Assembly: GCA_014384505.1 (NCBI GenBank)
Contig: JACNFT010000081.1
Coordinates: 1 to 36,297, forward strand
Direction of reading: 5' to 3'
Length of the DNA stretch: 36,297 nucleotides
Source: Cryomorphaceae bacterium
GTDB lineage: Bacteria > Bacteroidota > Bacteroidia > Flavobacteriales > BACL11
In this document: piece after piece, positions 28,967-36,297 of the stretch
Layout of the letters: each line of letters begins with the position of its first letter
How positions within the stretch are numbered: the first letter of the stretch is position 1
Position numbers and translations under genes: made by a program
The notes under the pieces: model-generated
What the model was told of the DNA's origin: nothing
What the model saw: the letters and a program-made list of their open reading frames with translations, nothing else
The model's database searches: none

Positions 28967-31475
28967 TTAGTTTTTCTCTTCTTGAAAACCCATTTTTATT
29001 ACTTATTTCTATAATATAGCATCCTTTTGCGAAATTAGAAGTATTGATTGTTTTGGCAGTTGTTTCAATAATTTTTCTACCTGTTACTGTAAATATAGTT
29101 ATATTAATATTTTGTTGACTTGTGGTTATCGTTATTTTATCTTGAGCAGGGTTAGGATAAATTTTAAAATTGATCTTCTCGTTAGCGTAAACATTTGTTG
29201 ACAATGTGTTTAAAGGGCTTTCCCACACTCCTCTTCCGAAAGTAGCCGCACTAATGCTTCCTCCATCATAATGGATTTCAAGTTCTTTAACAATAACATT
29301 CGGCAAGCCGTCATTAAAAGGTATCCAATCTGACATAGTGTTGTTTTTATAATAAACACCAATATCTGTTCCTATATACAAATCATCATTAGCCCCACCT
29401 TGGTAAACAATGCAGTTTACAGGAAGACCAGGCAAGTTACTTCCTGAAATATTTACCCAACTATTTCCTGCATCATTAGTTTCGTAAACCTTATGAACGT
29501 TATTATATTCAGAGAAAGTAACCCACGCTCTATCAGGATTTGTATTTGAGACAGTAATGTCAGTCATATTATAATTTGCCAACCCTGGTTTTATATAGGT
29601 CCATGATTGACCAGCATCTTTTGTAACTTTAATTTTGCTGTATGATGCTACATAGATATAGTTTTCATCTGAAGGAGCTAAAGCAATTGACCTAATAGCT
29701 TGCCCGCCACTTACATTATATGAGATAGAATCCCAAATAGCACCTCCGCTTGTGGACCTGTAAACCTCATCATAACCAATAACAAGTATATCGCTATTAC
29801 TGCTATGCATTTCATATGGAGTATTCCAACCTCCCTCATAGCTTACTGGTTTTATATTATCCCAGCTATTTCCCCCGTTATATGATTTTCTTAAACCTCC
29901 ATATTGGTATTCCGCATAAATAATATCATCATCATTATGATCAATTTTACATTCCATTCCATCTCCTCCCATTATTGCATCCCAAGTACTATTTGTAAGC
30001 ATTTCTGTTCCATTGTCTTGTGCTCCTGCAACTAGTCTATTAGGGTTTGATTGTGATAATCCTAAGTTATAAAATTGAGAAATTTCTAGACCATCAGAAA
30101 TATCTACCCATTTATTTAAGTTTTCCATGTATTTATAAAAACCACCATCATTTCCTGCATAAGCTACATGAGTATGAGGGTTAAACTCAAAAGCATGTTG
30201 ATCTACGTGCATGTATGAATAATTAGATCCATTACCACTATTTGCATCTATATCCCAATTAACACCTCCATTGTCAGACCTCCAAATATTAATACCACCA
30301 ACATATACTAAGTTTTCGTTATTTGTTGCAACCCCTAAGCTTAAATCATACCATGATTGTCCTCCTGAGTCAGAACCATCAGTTTCCCTTCCTAAAATAT
30401 TAGGAGTACTTGATTGCGGTATCCAACTGTCTCCTGAATCAGAAGATTTATAGAGCCCATGAAAACTATAATCAGAAGCAGAAAAAAGGGCGTAAACTAC
30501 TTCAGGATTGTCAGGAGTGACAGCAATTAAAGGGCGATACCTACTGCCACTTATTCCATTATCAATTATAACCCAGTTTACCCCACCATCAGTTGTTCGG
30601 TATATATTACTCCCACCGCTTGATTGTTTTGCTGCATATATTACATTAGAGTTATTTGGTTTAAATTCAATATCACGCCACCTTCCAATAGCTCCAACAG
30701 TTAGCCAATTTGCTCCAGCATCACCACTAATTAGTATATTTGAATTAGTGACAGCATAAAGGCTGTCAGTATGATTGGGGTTGATGATAACTTTATTCAC
30801 TGTTTTTTCTTGATTAACAGTATAGCTTAAACCAGTAGTATTCCAAGTTATTCCGCCATCAGTTGATTTTAAAATTCCAATACTATATGTATCTGTTGCA
30901 TACGCATCACCTGTAACAATATACATAATTTGATTGTTATCAGGGTCAATAGCAATGTGAGACACTCCAATAACAGGCAATCCATCAGTGTTAGTTGTCC
31001 AATTACTACCCCCGTCAACTGATTTCCATAATCCTCCAGCTGGTGATCCTATCCAAATTATATCTGGATCAACTGGATCAAAAGCAATACAATTTACTCT
31101 GCCATTACCTCTCTTTTTTCCATTAGACAGTATGATAGGTGTATTAATTGGCCCTTTTGAAATCCAATTAGATTGGGTGCTTGTTTTTGAATAAGCGTTA
31201 CTCTCTTGTATTTTTTCCCATTCCTTAAACAAAGCATCTGCTTTAAACTCTCCCGATTCAGAACTTCTTTCTAAAATGAAATCCATCTCTCTAGCATAAG
31301 GTTTAAATCCGTTTCCTTTAGTATAGGGATGTGTAGCTCGATATTCTTCAAAAGCAATGCTTTTTTCTTGAATTGTTGGATTTGGATTTGTTTTTAATAA
31401 TTCATCTTCCCATATTTGAGAAAAACTAATAATATTAAAAAAGCAAAAAAGAATAGTTAAGTGTAATCTGTTCAT
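28956..31475 (-). CDS. Secreted BNR/Asp-box (sortilin/VPS10-like) propeller protein with T9SS type A sorting domain
   Basis: 839 aa; about ten Asp-box-like S/T-x-D/x-G-x-x-W motifs (SVDGGSNW, STDGGITW, TTDGGVNW, SSDSGDSW, TNDAGNSW...); C-terminal FKIYPNPAQDKITI...GCYIIEISNKNGFSRREKLIIK. Confidence 0.93.
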   Translation of the reverse strand: MNRLHLTILFCFFNIISFSQIWEDELLKTNPNPTIQEKSIAFEEYRATHPYTKGNGFKPYAREMDFILERSSESGEFKADALFKEWEKIQESNAYSKTSTQSNWISKGPINTPIILSNGKKRGNGRVNCIAFDPVDPDIIWIGSPAGGLWKSVDGGSNWTTNTDGLPVIGVSHIAIDPDNNQIMYIVTGDAYATDTYSIGILKSTDGGITWNTTGLSYTVNQEKTVNKVIINPNHTDSLYAVTNSNILISGDAGANWLTVGAIGRWRDIEFKPNNSNVIYAAKQSSGGSNIYRTTDGGVNWVIIDNGISGSRYRPLIAVTPDNPEVVYALFSASDYSFHGLYKSSDSGDSWIPQSSTPNILGRETDGSDSGGQSWYDLSLGVATNNENLVYVGGINIWRSDNGGVNWDIDANSGNGSNYSYMHVDQHAFEFNPHTHVAYAGNDGGFYKYMENLNKWVDISDGLEISQFYNLGLSQSNPNRLVAGAQDNGTEMLTNSTWDAIMGGDGMECKIDHNDDDIIYAEYQYGGLRKSYNGGNSWDNIKPVSYEGGWNTPYEMHSSNSDILVIGYDEVYRSTSGGAIWDSISYNVSGGQAIRSIALAPSDENYIYVASYSKIKVTKDAGQSWTYIKPGLANYNMTDITVSNTNPDRAWVTFSEYNNVHKVYETNDAGNSWVNISGSNLPGLPVNCIVYQGGANDDLYIGTDIGVYYKNNTMSDWIPFNDGLPNVIVKELEIHYDGGSISAATFGRGVWESPLNTLSTNVYANEKINFKIYPNPAQDKITITTSQQNINITIFTVTGRKIIETTAKTINTSNFAKGCYIIEISNKNGFSRREKLIIK

Positions 31476-31484
31476 AATTAATGT

Positions 31485-33800
31485 TTAAAATCTGGCTTGC
31501 AAAGATAGTGAAAAATTTCTCCCACTGGCGCTAATTCCCGAGCCAAAAGTCTTATAATGGGTATCTGTAATATTATAAATACCAGTTATAAAAGTTAGGT
31601 TTTTATCAATATTTATTTTGTGTTTTAAGTTAAGGGTGTACCATGATGGATTGCCAATTTGTGTTGCTTCTTCCAGATTATCTACACCTGACAGGTCATA
31701 ATCTTTAGCTTTTTTAATCCCATTATAATGTATACTAAAGCTGATAAACTGCTTTCTTATGTTATAAGTTAACTCACTAATAATATTTTTTGGTGGGATA
31801 TGAGCTAAAGGTAATTTATCGCTGGTCTCTCCTTTTAAAATATTTATCGAACCATTATGACTGAATCTTTTTGTCAGATTTATGTGATAGGCAAAATTAA
31901 GCCCACTAATATTAGCCTTTCCTATATTTTGATTCATCATTACCTTCATCATCTCTCCATCATAAATGATAGAATCATTTCCATTTAATTTAGCATACCT
32001 TCTTTCAATAGCATCAATAATTTGAGTTTGAAATACTTGTAATTGAAAAGTAATCTGATTGTTAAAATTGCCAACTAATCCTGTTTCAAAGTTAAATGAT
32101 TTTTCAGGTGATAATTGATTATTTGGCAATATAACTGAAATATCATTCTTTGAAAAAATCTTACCAATATCATCTGTATTTGGATTTCTAAATCCATTTG
32201 AAATTGATGCATTGAAAGTAAAACTCTTGCTTGCTTTATAATGCATTTGCACTGAATTGGATAAAGATTTATTTTCTACAAGGATTTCATCAAACGGTAA
32301 TTTTATTGTTGTTGTATCACGGAATTTAGAAGATAATGAATTGACATTATATCTAGTTCCTAAAAGTAAATCTATATTTTTTAGGCCTTGATAATTTAGC
32401 TGTATATATATTGCATTGTTAAGCACATTTGTCCCTCCGTCAGGATACCTACTAGTGTTATAGTAAATATTGTTATTAGATGATAAGTTGGCTTTAGATT
32501 CTAATTGTTGAAATCTAGAGTCAAATCCATAATTTATTTTTAACTTATTGATTTGTTTTAGTACATCAGTTTTTAAATCAAAAATCTGAAGCAATTCAGT
32601 TCTATTATTTAATAAATTGGCTCCTTGTTTTTGCTTGTGTCTGGATTCTTTAACATCCTGAAAGGAAGCTGTAAATACTGCTTCATTTGAAAATACAGTT
32701 TGCTTATAGTTTTTTAGTCGTATGCTTTGAAGTATCCTTTTTTGAGGGCCATAGTACCAATAGAGATATTTATTTTCTCCATCTTTTGGGTCATTTAATT
32801 TATCAAATCGGTTAATATTTGATGATGTAGAAAACTGAGAGTTAAAAAGTAAAAAGTTATTTTTTGTTAATTGAAACAAGGTTTTGTGAAAAAAATCAGC
32901 TTGTTGATATGCAGTTTCTTTTTGTATATTATTTTCTGATATTATAGATTCATTCCCCCAATTTAAAAAGCCATGTTTTCTATTATTACCCATTCTCAAA
33001 TCGCCATAAGATTTTACAGAAAAACCACTAATATTAATGCTTTTTCCTAACTTATAATTTGATGTTAAGGAAGTAAAAATAGCTTTTGAACTGCTTTCGT
33101 ATTGTTGTGCGAAATGGTGACCTCCGTTATTTTTAGGGCGTTTAGTTGTGAAAATAATTGCACCCCCCATAGCTCCATTTCCAAATGCAACTCCTGATGG
33201 GCCAAACAATACTTCAGCACTATTTAAAAAAAAAGGGTTTATTGTTGCCGTATTTTGAAGGTGCCCACTTCTAAAAATAGTATTATTCAAAGCTATCCCA
33301 TCAACAATTATTAATAACCTATTAGCTTCCATTCCTCTTAAGTTTGGACTTCCTCCTCCATTCTGACTTTTTTGAATGCTTAATCCCATTGTTTTCTCTA
33401 GTAAATCACTAGTCTGAGCACTTTGAACATTAGCAATTTTAATTGCATTTATTTTTGTAAAAATTGATGTTTCTTTAAAATGATTTAGCTTTGAATCGTT
33501 TATTTCTACATTGTCTAGAGTATGTGTTTTTAAAACCAAAAAGATACTATTATTTTGAATGTCTTTTTTTGTTATGCTAAGGTTTTGATATGCTAAATGT
33601 TGAATTAACAAAGTATCATTTCTTTTGAATGAGTCTAGTTTGCTAGTTCCTTTTTTATTGCTGACTACTCCTGTATTGTTGGTATTCGAACTTATACTAA
33701 CTCCTTCTATTGGGCGTTGAGTAAGTATATCCTTAATGGTTATTTCTTGAGCGCTTATTTTAAAACTAATTAAAGTTAGGATTATTGCGATATACTTCAT
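31485..33800 (-). CDS. TonB-dependent receptor with N-terminal CarboxypepD_reg-like domain
   Basis: 771 aa; ITIKDILTQRPIEGVSISS, plug VLFGPSGVAFGNGAMGGAIIFTTKRP, C-terminal NFSLSLQARF ending in an aromatic residue. Confidence 0.94.
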   Translation of the reverse strand: MKYIAIILTLISFKISAQEITIKDILTQRPIEGVSISSNTNNTGVVSNKKGTSKLDSFKRNDTLLIQHLAYQNLSITKKDIQNNSIFLVLKTHTLDNVEINDSKLNHFKETSIFTKINAIKIANVQSAQTSDLLEKTMGLSIQKSQNGGGSPNLRGMEANRLLIIVDGIALNNTIFRSGHLQNTATINPFFLNSAEVLFGPSGVAFGNGAMGGAIIFTTKRPKNNGGHHFAQQYESSSKAIFTSLTSNYKLGKSINISGFSVKSYGDLRMGNNRKHGFLNWGNESIISENNIQKETAYQQADFFHKTLFQLTKNNFLLFNSQFSTSSNINRFDKLNDPKDGENKYLYWYYGPQKRILQSIRLKNYKQTVFSNEAVFTASFQDVKESRHKQKQGANLLNNRTELLQIFDLKTDVLKQINKLKINYGFDSRFQQLESKANLSSNNNIYYNTSRYPDGGTNVLNNAIYIQLNYQGLKNIDLLLGTRYNVNSLSSKFRDTTTIKLPFDEILVENKSLSNSVQMHYKASKSFTFNASISNGFRNPNTDDIGKIFSKNDISVILPNNQLSPEKSFNFETGLVGNFNNQITFQLQVFQTQIIDAIERRYAKLNGNDSIIYDGEMMKVMMNQNIGKANISGLNFAYHINLTKRFSHNGSINILKGETSDKLPLAHIPPKNIISELTYNIRKQFISFSIHYNGIKKAKDYDLSGVDNLEEATQIGNPSWYTLNLKHKINIDKNLTFITGIYNITDTHYKTFGSGISASGRNFSLSLQARF

Positions 33801-34504
33801 GTTCTTAATGATTCAATAATTAAGTGACTGGTCATGTTTTTAAGCTCATGATGTTGTAATTTATAGTATTGAATTAAATGTAATAAAATTTTATTTCTAT
33901 TTTTATACGGAATGTTAATGTCTTTATTTTCAAGTAATTTTCTTAAATAGTATGAATTTTCCTTTTTAATAAAATGATTTAATTGTTGCTGATTATTTGT
34001 AAATTCTCCAAACTCCAAATTGAAGTAATCTCCATCTATTTGGTCTTTAGAAGGTAAAAATCCAAGTTGTTCTGAAAGTCCAATTAGAAATATTAAGGCA
34101 AAATTTGGATTAATTTTCTCAAAATTACTTAGGTTATTTTTTAGCTCCCAAATAAATTTAAAAAGGGCTTTGTCTTTTTCAGTTTCTAATAGAACTTTTG
34201 ATATTACTTCAGCAACAAATATGGAAATAAAATTCTTTTTCATATCAATTCCATCAGATACTTGATTATGTGCTATAGTAATTTCGCTAATATATTGCAG
34301 GCTATTTTTAGTTATATGAGTTGCATTTATGTTAAGTAATTGTAGTGGTTGAAAAAGTCCTAGTTTTTTTTTTGCTTTTTGTGCTCTCACTCCTTTTACT
34401 ATAAAACTTTGTAGTCCTTTTTCTTCAGTAAAAATTTTTGCAATAATTGAGCTTTCTCCTTGTTTTAAATAATTAAGTGCAATAGCCCTGCTTTTATATT
34501 TCAT
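33797..34504 (-). CDS. recO: DNA repair protein RecO
   Basis: 235 aa; MKYKSRAIALNYLKQGESSIIAKIFTEEKGLQSFIVKGVR. Confidence 0.93.
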   Translation of the reverse strand: MKYKSRAIALNYLKQGESSIIAKIFTEEKGLQSFIVKGVRAQKAKKKLGLFQPLQLLNINATHITKNSLQYISEITIAHNQVSDGIDMKKNFISIFVAEVISKVLLETEKDKALFKFIWELKNNLSNFEKINPNFALIFLIGLSEQLGFLPSKDQIDGDYFNLEFGEFTNNQQQLNHFIKKENSYYLRKLLENKDINIPYKNRNKILLHLIQYYKLQHHELKNMTSHLIIESLRT

Positions 34505-36297
34505 TAGTGAATAAACAAGATCTTACTTACTATTTTCTCTAGTCCATTTATATCAGTACTGAATACTAAATATACACCAGTAGATACTCTGTTTCCACTT
34601 TTATTCTTACCATTCCAACTTGCCTGCCCTCCTTTTGCAAAACCTTCAAACACTAAATTACCATCAATATCAGCAATTTTTACATTAGCATCCTTAACTA
34701 AACCGCTTACAGCAATTATACCATTATAGGTCTCTCTAACGGGGTTAGGGAAGACTTTTGTTGTTGATTGTGTTATGGCTCCATTTGTTGCGTCTGCCCG
34801 GTAAGAGATAAGTCCTTTTTCGGTGCCAATAAATACTTCACCACTTGAAGGGTTTATTGTAATATCATAAATATTATCTGAAAATAGAGGGCTATTATAG
34901 GTCGTAAAATGAAGTATTTCTTCCATTCCATCATCTGATATTAGAAAAACTCCTGATTTTTCAGTTCCAATCCATTTTCTGTTTGCTCCATCTACTGTTA
35001 TACATTTTACTTTTTCTTCACTTAATAAATATTGGCCATATTCTCCTTCAGTGATTAATATCTGTTGTGCATCAAAATTATTGTCTGAAAATATAGCTGA
35101 AGGATTATAGAAAATACCAATCCCTTTATCAGTTCCTACCCATATTTCGCCATCTAAATCTTCTGCTATGGAATATACTCCCATTGAAGGAAGATTTCCT
35201 TGGCCTACTGTATTTTTAAGTGTTTTGTACTGGTCATCACTTGGGTCTGATATTGTATTATTGTCATCATATACAAAGAGCCCTCCTGACCGCCCAATTA
35301 CCCCCCATTTTTGGTTAAATTGATCTATTATTAAATCATCAAAAAACAGTCCAATTTTATTTTGATTCATATTATATGAGAACCACTCATCATTTTTTGT
35401 TTTTACAAATAAAGGATGGTTAACTTCTGAACTTAATCCCCATAAATTCCCGTCATTATCAAATTTAAGATCGGAAATTCTGATTCTATTATTAGAATAA
35501 TAGACTGTGTCTAATACACCAGTAGTATTATTATAGCCATACTTCTCAATAAATTCTTCATCTTTCATTTTAGATATTCCATGGTACCAGGAGGCATAAA
35601 ATGTATATCCATCTTTTACTGCAACTTCTAATATATCTCTAGCTCCACCTATTTCCGATCTATTATTGTTAATCCATGTATCTGTGGTATTTTTATAAGA
35701 AACTCCATCATTTATTAATGAATTTGTACCAAAGTTGGCATGCCCACCATGGCACATATATAGAGTGTTTTCTTCATATTCTAGGCTATAAATATCATTT
35801 CTAACAGGCCCTTCTGGTATAAAACTTTCTTGGTACTGAAAATTACTAAATTTTAAAAGCCCATTTGCAGAATCTGCTACCCATAGATATCCTTCACTAT
35901 CTGTAAATATAAAATTAATATTTTCTAATTTATTATTTAGTATAGTGTCTGCATTTAATAAAAGATTATTATACTTTAATATAGTATCATTAAATGATAG
36001 GAATAGAGAGTTATTATTGTAAAAAGAGTTTTCATTTCCACTCCATATTGAATCCTCTATTACGAAAATATTTTGATAATTATCAGTTCTATTTATATCC
36101 AATATCCAGCTGTTAAAGTCGAATAAACTAGTAGAGTTTTTATCTGCAGAATAAACTCCATTTTCTGAAGCTACATAAATATAAGTACTGTCAAAGGCAC
36201 AACTATTTATCCCCTCAAAATTACCATTTTGACCAATTTTATATGTATCTTTTATTTCTTCATTTTCTAAATCAAGAAGTACTAATCCAAAAGTGCA
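34504..36297 (-). CDS. PorZ-like protein: two-component-regulator-type propeller repeats with T9SS C-terminal domain (5' end beyond window)
   Basis: Frame is open to the last base; manual translation upstream of the track start reads CTFGLVLLDLENEEIKDTYKIGQNGNFEGINSCAFDSTYIYVASENGVYSADKNSTSLFDFNSWI-LDINRTDNYQ. Repeats IWVGTDKGIGIFYNP, RKWIGTEKSGVFLIS, VFIGTEKGLISYRAD; C-term VFPNPVRETYNGIIAVSGLVKDANVKIADIDGNLV...GVYLVFSTD. Confidence 0.75.
   Translation of the reverse strand, partial: CTFGLVLLDLENEEIKDTYKIGQNGNFEGINSCAFDSTYIYVASENGVYSADKNSTSLFDFNSWILDINRTDNYQNIFVIEDSIWSGNENSFYNNNSLFLSFNDTILKYNNLLLNADTILNNKLENINFIFTDSEGYLWVADSANGLLKFSNFQYQESFIPEGPVRNDIYSLEYEENTLYMCHGGHANFGTNSLINDGVSYKNTTDTWINNNRSEIGGARDILEVAVKDGYTFYASWYHGISKMKDEEFIEKYGYNNTTGVLDTVYYSNNRIRISDLKFDNDGNLWGLSSEVNHPLFVKTKNDEWFSYNMNQNKIGLFFDDLIIDQFNQKWGVIGRSGGLFVYDDNNTISDPSDDQYKTLKNTVGQGNLPSMGVYSIAEDLDGEIWVGTDKGIGIFYNPSAIFSDNNFDAQQILITEGEYGQYLLSEEKVKCITVDGANRKWIGTEKSGVFLISDDGMEEILHFTTYNSPLFSDNIYDITINPSSGEVFIGTEKGLISYRADATNGAITQSTTKVFPNPVRETYNGIIAVSGLVKDANVKIADIDGNLVFEGFAKGGQASWNGKNKSGNRVSTGVYLVFSTDINGLEKIVSKILFIH

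Noticed and set aside
30271-31194. Plus-strand ORFs inside the Asp-box protein gene
   Set aside because: Antisense to a repetitive coding sequence; proline/serine-rich shadow translation.
1-36297. Search for CRISPR arrays, IS elements, tRNA/rRNA, defence or toxin-antitoxin genes
   Set aside because: No regular spaced repeats, transposase-like proteins, tRNA-like folds or defence motifs recognised by eye; small RNAs cannot be excluded without tools.

Overview
The window is AT-rich Bacteroidota DNA, probably Flavobacteriales. Family-level placement is inference. It is mostly conserved housekeeping and envelope genes, tightly packed, with many start/stop overlaps of 1-4 nt. Left to right: the end of an ATP synthase cluster (atpF partial, atpH, atpA, atpG) closed by a strong terminator; enoyl-CoA hydratase; a run of flippase, dUTPase, sugar nucleotidyltransferase, TPR protein, DUF4292 lipoprotein and EnvC-like M23 protein; a 59-aa TatA missing from the ORF track; gatA; DUF3108 protein; M23 endopeptidase; a large PKD/CHU_C (T9SS type B) secreted protein overlapping a PorP/SprF gene; a small secreted protein; a PD40/OmpA protein. 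On the minus strand: dxs, asnS, rpoN and a PAP2-like protein. Then MltD-like lytic transglycosylase and DUF4837 on the plus strand. Last, on the minus strand: a PorZ-like propeller protein (open at the window edge), recO, a TonB-dependent receptor and an Asp-box T9SS type A protein. I found no CRISPR, mobile element, rRNA/tRNA or defence system, and no strong evidence for a wholly new system. The best second-look items are the T9SS/surface modules, TAnnTTTG motifs placed exactly 4 nt before start codons, a 9-bp direct repeat pair at 32-bp spacing in the dxs/mltD intergenic region, and degenerate catalytic motifs in the EnvC-like and PAP2-like proteins.
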